Shown here piece after piece: positions 36,189-43,864 of a stretch of DNA of 64,000 nucleotides. Position 1 is the first letter of the stretch; each line of letters opens with the position of its first letter. A program made the translations under genes and the position numbers. Below the pieces are notes generated by a model. That model searched no databases. It saw nothing but the letters and a program-made list of their open reading frames with translations, and was not told the origin of the DNA. Source of the stretch: 66-474 sp040388785 (GTDB lineage: Bacteria; Pseudomonadota; Gammaproteobacteria; Xanthomonadales; Rhodanobacteraceae); the NCBI GenBank assembly GCA_040388785.1, contig JAZKBD010000022.1, positions 6,626-70,625 of the forward strand. Reading direction: 5' to 3'.

Positions 36189-36467
36189 CTACTTCAGATA
36201 CGTCCGGATCACTTCAACCAGTTCCCGGGCGCCCTGATCGCGCATCGCTTGCCGCTTGATGGCCGGATTGGCCACGTGCATCTCGATGTGGTCTTCGAGC
36301 ACCTTGGCCATGAGGCCATTGACCGCTCCACGCACGGCAGCGATCTGGCGCAGGATCTCCGCGCAATCCTTGCCGCCGACCAGCGCACGCTCGATGCCTT
36401 CGATTTGGCCTTTGATCCGGCGAACCCGGCCCAGCACCTTGGTCGGATTTTTTGCGATGTGTCCCAT
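36189..36467 (-). CDS. Metal-sensing repressor of the CsoR/RcnR family
   Basis: 92 residues, all-helical DUF156 fold. The ligand pattern is H3 (MGH), C35 (KDCAEIL), H60 and H64 (EDHIEMH), which is exactly the H-C-H-H set of E. coli RcnR, the Ni/Co sensor; CsoR copper sensors have C-H-C and FrmR lacks the fourth ligand. The family represses export genes in the apo form and lets go when metal binds. It precedes the P-type ATPase in the same direction, and a palindromic operator lies 35 bases upstream of its start. Its target metal is an inference from these residues. Confidence 0.85.
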   Translation of the reverse strand: MGHIAKNPTKVLGRVRRIKGQIEGIERALVGGKDCAEILRQIAAVRGAVNGLMAKVLEDHIEMHVANPAIKRQAMRDQGARELVEVIRTYLK

Positions 36468-36501
36468 GGGAATGCATTCCGGCTAATGTGTTGCGCAGAT
36501 A

Positions 36502-36522
36502 CTATACCCCCATAGGGTATAG
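36502..36522. promoter_or_regulatory. Operator-like palindrome for the CsoR/RcnR-family repressor
   Basis: Perfect inverted repeat CTATACCC-CCATA-GGGTATAG, with 8-base arms and a 5-base spacer. The TACCC/GGGTA core is typical of DUF156-family operators (G/C tract flanked by AT). It lies between the repressor gene (start 36467, leftward) and the antiporter gene (start 36737, rightward), so it may control the leftward repressor-ATPase operon and possibly both. Confidence 0.75.
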
Positions 36523-36736
36523 CGAAGCCGGTTGACTTGTGGGCGCGGCAACTCTAGGCTGCGCATTCCCTTGGGGAGTAGCCGCCTTCGTTTCTGGAAG
36601 GGGCCGCGTCAACACACTTGGCTTCGGTCATGGCGCGGCCGGTCGCGAGACTTGGCGAGACCAATGGTTTCGGTGCTCCCGTGGGTCGGGCCGGTGCCGA
36701 TGCCATTGGCTTGCGCCCGACCCCCAAAGGCATCTC

Positions 36737-37747
36737 GTGACCTCACTTGCACTGACTGTCGGCCTACTGCTTGGTGCGGCCCTGGTCATCTACTGGGCCT
36801 GCGAATACTTCGTCAATGGGGTTGAGTGGGTCGGCCGCAAGTTCGCGGTGGGCCAGCAGGCCACCGGTTCCATCCTGGCGGCGTTCGGCACCGCCTTGCC
36901 CGAGAGCGCGGTCACTTTCGTCGCGGTGACCTTCGGGGCCAGCGACGCCCAGAAGGAAATAGGCGTGGGTGCAGCGCTCGGCGGACCACTCGTGCTCGCC
37001 ACCATCGCTTATGCGGTCGTGGGCATCACCTTGCTGGCCAGCCGGCAGCGGTTGCCGGCTACCGCGGCGGCGCGCGACGGGTTCCGGCGGCTCAGTCGCG
37101 ATCAAGGCTGGTTCCTGGTGATTTTCGCCGGGAAGGTCGCGCTTGGACTGTTGGTATTTGCCTGGAAGCCGTGGCTCGGGGTGCTGTTCCTCGCTGCCTA
37201 CGCGGCGTATTTCCGGAAGGAAATGCGTGGTGATCATTCGCAGGAGGAAGAGGGTGAACTCGAACCTCTCAAGCTCGCACCGCGGCACACAACACCGCCG
37301 ACGTGGGCGGCACTGGCACAGACATTGGCCGCACTGGTGGTGATCTTCGCTGCGTCGCGCTTCTTCGTGCACCAGTTGGACACCCTCGGGCCGATGCTGG
37401 GCATCCGGCCGCAATTGCTCGCGCTGCTGCTGAGCCCGGTCGCGACGGAGCTTCCGGAAACGCTGAATGCCGTGATCTGGGTGCGCCAGAAGAAGTATCA
37501 GTTGGCGCTTGCCAACATCAGCGGCTCGATGATGATCCAGGCGACGGTGCCCACCGCGCTCGGCCTGTTCTTCACGCCATGGCTTTTCGACGAATCCCTG
37601 ATCGTGGCTGCGGGGATCACCATCGCGGCCGTGGTCGCGATGTTCCTGGCGTTTCGGCGCGGCTTCATTTCGCGCAAGCTGCTGGCCACGATGGTCTTGC
37701 TGTACTTCGCCTTCATTGCGTGGCTTGTGGTCAGGCACCTGATCTGA
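36737..37747 (+). CDS. Sodium/calcium-exchanger family cation antiporter
   Basis: 336 residues from GTG 36737, with AAAGG upstream. About ten membrane spans with the two alpha repeats of the CaCA family: GSILAAFGTALPESAVTFVA and LLALLLSPVATELPETLNAV, each with an acidic residue in the middle. YrbG-type homologues exchange Ca2+ for Na+ or H+. A short charged loop (HSQEEEGELEPLKL) joins the halves. It points away from the RcnR-like repressor across the palindromic operator, so it may be regulated by the same metal. Further in-frame sequence upstream of the GTG does not look like protein. Confidence 0.85.
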   Translation: MTSLALTVGLLLGAALVIYWACEYFVNGVEWVGRKFAVGQQATGSILAAFGTALPESAVTFVAVTFGASDAQKEIGVGAALGGPLVLATIAYAVVGITLLASRQRLPATAAARDGFRRLSRDQGWFLVIFAGKVALGLLVFAWKPWLGVLFLAAYAAYFRKEMRGDHSQEEEGELEPLKLAPRHTTPPTWAALAQTLAALVVIFAASRFFVHQLDTLGPMLGIRPQLLALLLSPVATELPETLNAVIWVRQKKYQLALANISGSMMIQATVPTALGLFFTPWLFDESLIVAAGITIAAVVAMFLAFRRGFISRKLLATMVLLYFAFIAWLVVRHLI

Positions 37748-37789
37748 TGCTGGTGATCCATATCGACGCTTCAAGATTTCAGAAAAGTG

Positions 37790-38487
37790 CTACATCGGCT
37801 CCTTGATGCCCGCCTTCAACAGCCAGACGTTCACCGGGTAGCTGGTCAGGAAGCCGACCAGCATCCCGATCTGCATCAGGAACCAGTACACCGGACCGTC
37901 CGGATGCGGATGCCCGGCCGGAAAGAACACGAACGGGATCAGCGCCATCCAGCCGAACAATCCGATTTCAAATGCGGTAAGCGAGAGCGTATCGGCTTTC
38001 AGGGCAGCGACGATGCCTTCACGCACGCCGAGTCCCCGCATCGGCGCGATCGAGAAATACTGGAAAGCGATGCCCAGCGTGAACGCCAGCACATAATCGG
38101 CGATGTATTCCGGCCAAAGTGACATTCCGGCGATCGTGAGGCCGCCGGCAAACACGATCCAGGTTCCGATGATGTCGCCCAACGTGCAGCCGGCGCCGCA
38201 ATGGCTGACACCGACGCTGACCGATTGCCAGAACGGTTTGCGTTGGGAGGCGGGTTCCTCGCCGTGGCGCTTGCCTTCCTGCGTGCGTCGCTGCACAGAA
38301 AGCCTGCCGATCCGGAAATACGCCCACAGCACCAGGGACCCGCATACAGCGCTGTGATCGGCCAGACCAGATTCATGATCCACATCTGCTGGCGATGACC
38401 GCTCAGCAGATCAAGCATGATCGCCAACGCGCAGGCGAACGCGACGCCAAGCGACACACAGGCAAGCACGGTGAGCCAAAGTGGCAT
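37790..38487 (-). pseudogene. DUF4396 membrane protein, frame broken by one base
   Basis: The start is good (MPLWLTVLACVSLGVAFACA at 38487) and the end is good (LLKAGIKEPM), but the two lie in different frames. Near 38335-38345 the 5' frame reads PITALYAGPWCCG while the 3' frame reads LVLWAYFRIGRLSV. Adding one C to the run in GGTCCCTGG would restore PITALYAGPLVLWAYFRIGR, so a single base is missing in a homopolymer, a common sequencing error. The full protein would have about 230 residues and several membrane spans; DUF4396 proteins are found beside copper and mercury genes. It runs opposite to the antiporter and ends 42 bases after it. Confidence 0.75.
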
Positions 38488-38605
38488 GGGAATCCTTTCT
38501 GATCATCAACCATGCGGGCCATGGTGCAGCCTTAGAAACAACCGTCAGGCAGCGACTATCGTCCCGCTCGCATTGCAGAGGTTAGACTACAGATTGTGAG
38601 CGGAC

Positions 38606-38836
38606 ATGATCATGAGCACTGAAATCATTCTGCAAAGTACGCTGACTTGTCCGCACTGTGGTCGCCAATCTGCCGAGACAATGCCCACCGACGCCTGCCA
38701 ATTTTTCTACGAATGTCCGGGCTGTGGTGAGCTACTTCGACCAAAGGCGGGCGACTGCTGTGTGTTCTGTTCGTATGGCGACGTGCCCTGTCCACCCAGG
38801 CAGAAGAATTCCTGCTGCGCATCGCATGGTTCCTGA
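38606..38836 (+). CDS. Small Cys-rich GDCCVFCSYG-motif protein
   Basis: 76 residues from ATG 38606 (ATG 38612 is the alternative). Two CxxC pairs (TCPHCGRQ and YECPGCGELL) resemble a zinc ribbon and are followed by the family signature GDCCVFCSYGDVPCPPRQ and a CCASHG end. This short protein family recurs near mercury, copper and other metal resistance genes; I know of no firm function, and a metal-binding chaperone or sensor is a guess. Ten Cys in 76 residues is striking. It is divergent from the DUF4396 gene and sits just before the copper ATPase remains. Confidence 0.7.
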   Translation: MIMSTEIILQSTLTCPHCGRQSAETMPTDACQFFYECPGCGELLRPKAGDCCVFCSYGDVPCPPRQKNSCCASHGS

Positions 38837-38839
38837 TCG

Positions 38840-39181
38840 ACCCCGAACCGCGCATTGGATACACCGTGATCATTCGGTCGCGGTATTGATATCGCCTCCC
38901 CTTGCGCACTCGGCTTGGGTACGGCGATCTCAATCATGACGGTGAACGGGCACGGCGCGGAACATGGCGTGCTGTTCCGCGATGCGGCGGCGATCGAGAT
39001 GCTGGCACAGAGAATGTCGGGTTCGCCTTCATCGACAACACGGTCGGCATCGCGATCGCTGCTGGCGTGCTGTACCCGGTGTTCAGCTGGCTGCTAGTCC
39101 AGCCATCGCAGCGCTGGCGATGAACCTGTCTTTGATGTGCGTGATCAGCAATGCGCCGCGATTGCACACAGCCAAATTCTG
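38840..39181 (+). pseudogene. Remains of a copper-type P1B ATPase (copA-like), several frameshifts and deletions
   Basis: Pieces of a CPx-ATPase follow one another in different frames. In order: PEPRIGYTVI; HSVAVLI; SPCALGLGTAISIMT with GHGAEHGVLFRDAAAIEMLA (membrane motif and the segment before the phosphorylated Asp); then NVGFAFIDNTVGIAIAAGV with LYPVFSWLL; then SPAIAALAMNLSLMCVISNA. The last two pieces are the C-terminal spans. The whole central part with DKTGT, nucleotide binding and GDGxND is gone. The match rests on family patterns I know, not on a search. It appears to be a decayed copper exporter, perhaps replaced by the intact ATPase at 34175. Confidence 0.75.
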
Positions 39182-39187
39182 ATCCGG

Positions 39188-40243
39188 CTATTCGTCCCTG
39201 TGTTGATGATGAATGTCGGGGTAATGCGGATGGCTGTGGATGAGCGGCGCATGGGTGTGCGGGTGCGTGTGCGGTTCGCTTCCGTCCCAGCCGAAATCAT
39301 GCGCGTGCTGGTGATGCTCATCGTGCACGTGCCGATGTGTATGGGTGACCGGCTCGTGGGTATGCAGATGCTCGTGCCGCTCGGTGAGATGTAGCCACAC
39401 GCCCGCACCCATCAGCAGTGCCGCGAGCCAGAACATCCAGGAGGCGTGCTCGCCGAACGCCAGAATGGCGATCGCCGCGCCGATGAACGGCGCGGTTGAG
39501 AAATAGGCGCCGGTGCGCGCCGAACCCAAGCCGCGCAGAGCGAGCACGAACAGTACCAAGCTGGTGCCGTAGCCGAGCACTCCCACCGTCATCGCCATGC
39601 CGACGAACCATATCGCGGGGAGGTGGGCGCCAAGCGCCAGCGCAATCGCAACATTGACGATGCCGGCGACCAGCCCTTTCACTCCTGCGATGAACAGCGC
39701 ATCGGAGGCCGACACCTTGCGCGTGAAGTTGTTGTCCAGCGCCCAGCACAGGCAGGCAGCGGCGATCAGCAACGCATCCCAATCGAGATTTGTGCCATAC
39801 GAGGAACCAGGCAACGCCAGCAGCACGGCACCGGCAACGATCAGCATCATGCCCAGCACCACGCGGCGATCGGTGTTCTCCCGGAACACGATCCACGCCA
39901 GCAGTGCGGTCAATACTGCTTCCAGATTCAACAGCAGCGAAGCCGTGGCGGCAGGTGTGTGCGTCAAACCCAACATCAGAGCCAACGGGCCGAGTACGCC
40001 GCCGAATCCGATCGCGAGCAGCAGCCAGAACCATTCACTTTGATTCAGGACTGGCGTGCGCCAGCCACGGTCACGCATGACTCGAACCAGGGCCAGACCG
40101 ATTCCGCTGCCCAGATACAGCAACCCGGCAAGCATGATCGGTGAAACATCGTGCAGCAATTGTTTGGCAAGCGGCGTACTGGCACCGAACAGCAAGGCCG
40201 CCGCAAGGGCAGCCGCAATCGGCGAGACGACAAGACGACGCAT
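39188..40243 (-). CDS. EamA/DMT-family transporter with a His-rich C-terminal tail
   Basis: 351 residues from ATG 40243; the in-frame start at 40324 adds 27 residues of unlikely sequence. Ten membrane spans in two EamA repeats (for example AALAAALLFGASTPLAKQLL and GALLLNLEAVLTALLAWIVF-like). The last 70 residues or so are hydrophilic and very rich in His: HEHLHTHEPVTHTHRHVHDE, then HHQHAHDF, HTHPHTHAPLIHSHPHYPDI and HHQH. Such tails bind nickel, cobalt or zinc in efflux proteins. The neighbouring RcnR-type repressor makes a metal export role plausible, though most DMT transporters export metabolites. It is convergent with the ATPase remains, 6 bases apart. Confidence 0.8.
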   Translation of the reverse strand: MRRLVVSPIAAALAAALLFGASTPLAKQLLHDVSPIMLAGLLYLGSGIGLALVRVMRDRGWRTPVLNQSEWFWLLLAIGFGGVLGPLALMLGLTHTPAATASLLLNLEAVLTALLAWIVFRENTDRRVVLGMMLIVAGAVLLALPGSSYGTNLDWDALLIAAACLCWALDNNFTRKVSASDALFIAGVKGLVAGIVNVAIALALGAHLPAIWFVGMAMTVGVLGYGTSLVLFVLALRGLGSARTGAYFSTAPFIGAAIAILAFGEHASWMFWLAALLMGAGVWLHLTERHEHLHTHEPVTHTHRHVHDEHHQHAHDFGWDGSEPHTHPHTHAPLIHSHPHYPDIHHQHRDE

Positions 40244-40336
40244 ACAAAGCCTACTGGGTCTGCCGCCGTCCAGCAGCAGATGGACGGTTTTGTTGATCAA
40301 ACTCATGTATGCGCGGCTGGCCAAAACCGTCCGCGA

Positions 40337-41008
40337 TCATGCAGCGGGTGGCAGTGGCAGCACGTACAATAACACCGCGAAGAAGTGCAGCGTGCTGCCA
40401 GTCAGCACGAACGCGTGCCACAGCGCGTTGTGATAGCGCAGCCCACGCCACAAATGGAATGGCACACCCAGCGTGTAAGCAATTCCACCCGCCAGCAACA
40501 GCGTGGTACCGCCTACATGCAACCGCGCCGCCAGCGGCACAAACGTCACCATTCCGAGCCAACCCATGATCAGGTACAGCGTGATCTTGAACCCGGTGCG
40601 CTCTCGCAACGAAGAGAATTCCAGCACGCTGCCTAATGCCGCCAACGTCCAGATTGCCCCAAACAGCCACCAACCACGCACGCCGCCCAACGCAATCAGT
40701 GCGAACGGCGTATAAGTGCCGGCGATCAGAAGATAGATGGCGATGTGGTCGAGCAGCGACAGCATTCGCGGTGCAGCGTGTTCCGGGATTGCGTGATTCA
40801 GCGTCGAGACCGTGTACAAGATGATCAGTGACGCGCCAAACACTGCAGACGCGGTCACGTTCAGCGCACCGCCTTCTACCGCTGCGAATGCGACCAGCGT
40901 GGTCAGGCCGATGATGCTGAGCAGGATGCCCAAGCTCTGCACCACATTGTTGGTGGCCACTTCCGCGAGACTTGCGCCACTGGTGGGCGTCCAGCCGGCC
41001 GACATCAT
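40337..41008 (-). CDS. Hemolysin III / PAQR-family membrane protein
   Basis: 223 residues from ATG 41008, with GGAG seven bases upstream; a TTG at 41026 is also possible. Seven membrane spans with the family signatures STLNHAIPEHAAPRMLSLLD and HIAIYLLIAGTYTPF early, and YHNALWHAFVLTGSTLHFFA with conserved His residues near the end. These His/Asp residues form the metal site of PAQR-type hydrolases. The bacterial role is uncertain; membrane lipid homeostasis is proposed for relatives. It sits 93 bases after the EamA transporter in the same direction. Confidence 0.85.
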   Translation of the reverse strand: MMSAGWTPTSGASLAEVATNNVVQSLGILLSIIGLTTLVAFAAVEGGALNVTASAVFGASLIILYTVSTLNHAIPEHAAPRMLSLLDHIAIYLLIAGTYTPFALIALGGVRGWWLFGAIWTLAALGSVLEFSSLRERTGFKITLYLIMGWLGMVTFVPLAARLHVGGTTLLLAGGIAYTLGVPFHLWRGLRYHNALWHAFVLTGSTLHFFAVLLYVLPLPPAA

Positions 41009-41254
41009 GTGGAGGCTCCGATGCAAGACCGATGCACCATCAGCGCCCCGATGCTGGTGACCTCGCCAGATGTCATATCCAGATTCCCATGAATGGATGG
41101 TTCGGATTGCTTGGTAAACAGCTGAAAGTCGCTGCCGACCCGCAGAAATGGCACCGGAACAGATTTCCTGTACTCATGGTCGCGTCAGGCGATTGCGCAA
41201 TGCTGCAACTTTGGAAGTCGAGCCCGCCACTCGCGGAGCGCGGTAGCGTTCTCT

Positions 41255-41440
41255 TCACGACTTCGACAGTAGCTGTGCAGTCCGGCCGAATTCGATCAGC
41301 GCCTCGATGCGAATCACCCGGTCGCGCAGATCGACTTGGCCGTCTTCGAGTTTCGCGACCGCCTTGGTCAACTGCTCGATGCGTTCATTGATCAGTACCG
41401 TTTGGCGCAGCGCATCGAGCACCTTGTCGGTAACGCTCAT
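41255..41440 (-). CDS. Small helical protein paired with the mobilization-like gene
   Basis: 61 residues. Sequence SVTDKVLDALRQTVLINERI followed by EQLTKAVAKLEDGQVDLRDR has heptad character, so it probably forms a coiled coil. No catalytic motif. Its ATG overlaps the stop of the upstream RHH-like gene (ATGA), which strongly suggests a two-gene unit. I do not recognise the family. It marks the left border of the element-like part of the window, since the hemolysin-III gene lies 246 bases further left. Confidence 0.55.
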   Translation of the reverse strand: MSVTDKVLDALRQTVLINERIEQLTKAVAKLEDGQVDLRDRVIRIEALIEFGRTAQLLSKS

Positions 41441-41790
41441 GACCGGCGCCCTTCGGTCAACCCGAAATTCTCACGAAATGCGGCCAACCGCTCGGGTGAC
41501 CAGGAACGAACCTCGGCCTCGGCCTTGGCCCGTGCGATCGCTTCGTGCTTGGGCGCCTCCTTCTCGTGCCGCTTTATCGACGCCAGGACACGATCGAGGG
41601 CAGTATTGGCCCGCCGTGTCGATTCGATAACCAACTCGACCAGTTTGTCGAGCGTCGAATCTTCGGGGCCAAGCGCCTTGCGGCGCAGGTATGCGCCGAC
41701 AGAATCGAACCCTGCAAGTTTGGCTTGGGCAAACAATTCCCTTTTCTCTTTGGGTGTCATCAAGATCGTGACGCGAGCAGTTGCATTCAT
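41437..41790 (-). CDS. Ribbon-helix-helix / MobC-like protein
   Basis: 117 residues from ATG 41790 (MNATARVTILMTPKEKRELF). The opening 40 residues, with RVTILMTPKEKRELFAQAKL and then VGAYLRRKAL, have the strand-helix-helix pattern of ribbon-helix-helix DNA-binding proteins such as MobC or plasmid antitoxins. The rest is a charged helical tail (EKEAPKHEAIARAKAEAEV). In mobile elements MobC helps the relaxase open oriT, but no relaxase is present here, so this is a candidate only. A short perfect hairpin lies 60 bases upstream at 41851-41866. Confidence 0.5.
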   Translation of the reverse strand: MNATARVTILMTPKEKRELFAQAKLAGFDSVGAYLRRKALGPEDSTLDKLVELVIESTRRANTALDRVLASIKRHEKEAPKHEAIARAKAEAEVRSWSPERLAAFRENFGLTEGRRS

Positions 41791-41850
41791 GAGGCAGCCT
41801 CCTGCATGTGCATGATAATAGAATGATAACACAGTCGCCTTGCACTGCAA

Positions 41851-41866
41851 GGGGGCTGCTGCCCCC
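41851..41866. repeat. Perfect GC hairpin GGGGGC-TGCT-GCCCCC between the MobC-like gene and radC
   Basis: Six-base arms with a four-base loop, lying between the end of radC (41897, leftward) and the start of the MobC-like gene (41790). There is no T-tract on either strand, so an intrinsic terminator is unlikely. It could be part of an origin of transfer or an mRNA hairpin. Confidence 0.45.
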
Positions 41867-41896
41867 GCCGCGCCAATGCGTGCGGCACAGCACGGG

Positions 41897-42562
41897 CTAG
41901 ATCAGCCCCCGCGCCGCCATCGAAGTCGGCTCGCCGGAGCCTACCACCAGATGATCGAGCACCCGTACGCCGACAAGCTGCAGTGCATCGCGCAGCTGGC
42001 GGGTTATGTTGCGGTCGGCAGCGGAAGGTTCGGCGACGCCGCTAGGATGGTTATGCGCGAGGATCACCGCCGCCGCATTATGCTCCAGCGCCGCGCGCAC
42101 GACCTCCCGCGGATGCACGCTCGCACCGTCCAAGGTGCCGCGAAACATTTCTTCGAATGCCAGCACGCGGTGGCGGTTGTCGAGGAACAGGCAAGCGAAC
42201 ACCTCATGCGACAAATGACAAAGCCTCGCTTTCAAGTACGCCGCGCTATCGCGCGGGCTGGTCAACGCCTCGCGGCCTGCCAGTTCTTCGCCCATCACAC
42301 GCCGTGCAAGTTCTAGCGCCGCATGTACTCGCGCTTTCCGTCCCGGCGGCAGAGCGCCATCGTGGCGGATCATGTAGCCGGCCAAACCTCCCGCCGCACA
42401 AACATCCGCGCGGATTCGCTCGGGATCACACCCAAACAGCACCGCCAGCAGTTCGGTATTGGATAGTGCACACGCACCGCGCGACAGCAGCCGGTCGCGT
42501 GGCAGGTCGGATGAGGCAATGTCTCGCACGCATTGATTGCCGCGAAAAACCGTCGTTTGCAT
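41897..42562 (-). CDS. radC: RadC-family JAMM/MPN protein of a mobile element
   Basis: 221 residues. The N-terminal helix-hairpin region (SSDLPRDRLLSRGACALSNT) is followed by the JAMM metal site VILAHNHPSGVAEPSAADRN with H-x-H and a downstream Asp. RadC was named from a repair phenotype that was not confirmed; relatives are common on integrative and conjugative elements, often close to anti-restriction genes. Here it stands upstream of a conjugation operon on the opposite strand and is followed by the MobC-like gene, which supports an element origin. Confidence 0.85.
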   Translation of the reverse strand: MQTTVFRGNQCVRDIASSDLPRDRLLSRGACALSNTELLAVLFGCDPERIRADVCAAGGLAGYMIRHDGALPPGRKARVHAALELARRVMGEELAGREALTSPRDSAAYLKARLCHLSHEVFACLFLDNRHRVLAFEEMFRGTLDGASVHPREVVRAALEHNAAAVILAHNHPSGVAEPSAADRNITRQLRDALQLVGVRVLDHLVVGSGEPTSMAARGLI

Positions 42563-42737
42563 GGCTTGCTCCTTTAGTGTCTGGCCGGAAGCGAAGCGAC
42601 CCGGTGGGTCGCGTCAGCTTTCGGACGGGCACCGTCCCTGCCGGAGCCGCCGCAGTGTCAGGGGGCGCCCGCAGGGCGCAGTGAGCGACTGGTGCGGCCC
42701 GCAGCGCAGCGAGGACACGGGTCGCGAACGGCCCTTG

Positions 42738-42819
42738 ACACGGGAAGCGGCGGCGCAGGCAAAGGGGGAGCCGCCGGCTTCGCCGGCGGGGGAAAAGCCG
42801 CGCAGCGGCGTTCCCGTGT
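42738..42819. repeat. Cruciform-forming inverted repeat with an inner hairpin
   Basis: Outer arms ACACGGGAA (42738-42746) and TTCCCGTGT (42811-42819) are perfect inverted copies, and adjoining GC-rich bases extend the match imperfectly. Inside, CCGCCGG-CTTCG-CCGGCGG (42771-42789) forms a second hairpin. The structure may act in DNA (origin of transfer, recombination site) or as a folded RNA. Confidence 0.55.
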
Positions 42820-43307
42820 GGACGCGCACACGCGCGCCGTAGAATTCGCAGCCGCGCGCAGCACGGCGAGAATTCACTATCGGCGCAGGCGCGGACTGGA
42901 AGCCCAAGGGGCGCACTAGGCCGCCCTGTCCACACCAAACAAACAACACGGCTCGAACGCTGTGCGCGTCAACCGTGAGTCACGCGTTGGCAGTGAAGAA
43001 CGGATCGATCTCACGCATCGACGAGCCGTCCGCACATAGCCCGGCGTCAGTGGCGCGGGCGCTTGACCAATCAATTCGGAACGGAGCAAGGCGAGGAAAG
43101 CGGGAACACGACGGAACAAACCGCCAACGCTCAACGCCCGGCGCCATGCGCGCTCGCTTCAGGCGAGGATGGAAGCCCGCAGGGCCGAGACGATGGCTTC
43201 ACCGTCGGCTCGGTTCACGACAGCCGTCCGCGAAGCGGCGCCCCACCCTGCTCCATCGTCCTCACAAGGCCCTTTCAGGCCCATGAGAAAAAGGCTCGAA
43301 TTTCTTG

Positions 43308-43337
43308 TTGACACGCCCTTTCGCAGGAAGCTAAGGT
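43308..43337 (+). promoter_or_regulatory. Candidate sigma-70 promoter for the type IV secretion operon
   Basis: TTGACA at 43308-43313 is a perfect -35 box. Eighteen bases later TAAGGT (43332-43337) matches three of six -10 positions; the -10 is therefore weak. It lies about 65 bases before the first ATG at 43403, in an AT-rich stretch. Confidence 0.45.
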
Positions 43338-43402
43338 TCGGGAATAACGCACATTAACTTATGACTTTTTAGTAATTTTCTGTTCATAAAATACAAACTA
43401 TT

Positions 43403-43864
43403 ATGCGCGCCATGTCCCTTCGACCATTCGCAGTGTCATTGCTCACGACCCTTGTCCTCGGAACCGCCCAGGCAAGTGCCGCACCCGCACCAACAAACAT
43501 CGACACCGCGATTGCAGAAGCCAACGCCATGGTGAAACTCGGCATACCCACCCAAGTGATCGATGCATGGCTGCTGCGACAGGTCAAGGGTGCTGATGAC
43601 GGCCGCACGGCAACCTCACCCGTCACCGTGCAGACGCCGCCACCAAGCTGGGACGTTTACGCCGCCGCTGCATGGACACGGCAAGAACGTGGTGCAACAG
43701 GGAGTGACGAATTGCAGAGGGAAAACGTTTACACGAGGACTAGACTCGGCTTGAGTTCGGCCGATCAGGACCTTTCCCATGCCACATCCGGACAAGCCGT
43801 CGAAATCGACCAGGGACGGACTCAAGCGTCGAACGTTCTACCTGCCCAAACACTCGCGCATTGA
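43403..43864 (+). CDS. Exported protein of unknown function, first gene of the secretion operon
   Basis: 153 residues from ATG 43403 (ATG 43412 also possible). A signal peptide (RPFAVSLLTTLVLGTAQASA) is followed by NIDTAIAEANAMVKLGIPTQ and a polar region. No known motif. The last 30 codons or so overlap the next gene by 86 bases in another frame, which is unusual and suggests the true stop may have been lost by a frameshift, or that the next start lies further on. The position before virB2 would suit a VirB1-like or accessory pilus protein, but no lytic transglycosylase motif is present. Confidence 0.5.
   Translation: MRAMSLRPFAVSLLTTLVLGTAQASAAPAPTNIDTAIAEANAMVKLGIPTQVIDAWLLRQVKGADDGRTATSPVTVQTPPPSWDVYAAAAWTRQERGATGSDELQRENVYTRTRLGLSSADQDLSHATSGQAVEIDQGRTQASNVLPAQTLAH

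Larger units (their letters stand above)
42563..43402. other. 840-base stretch with no confident gene; GC-rich structured DNA then AT-rich promoter-like DNA
   Basis: The left 600 bases are very GC-rich and full of short inverted repeats; open frames cross both strands but the predicted peptides are Arg/Gly/Pro-rich with no family features. A larger cruciform sits at 42738-42819. From about 43280 the base composition becomes AT-richer and leads into a promoter-like site and the first gene of the type IV secretion operon. The location between leftward radC and rightward virB genes is where an origin of transfer or control region would be expected. Confidence 0.5.

Noticed and set aside
38658..38939. 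A 93-residue plus-strand frame overlapping the Cys-rich protein gene
   Set aside because: It covers the Cys-rich gene in another frame, and only its last residues (VAVLISPP) belong to the ATPase remains.
42614..42949. A 111-residue minus-strand frame in the structured region
   Set aside because: Low-complexity Arg/Gly/Pro/Ser sequence with no motif, crossing hairpins; not supported as a gene.
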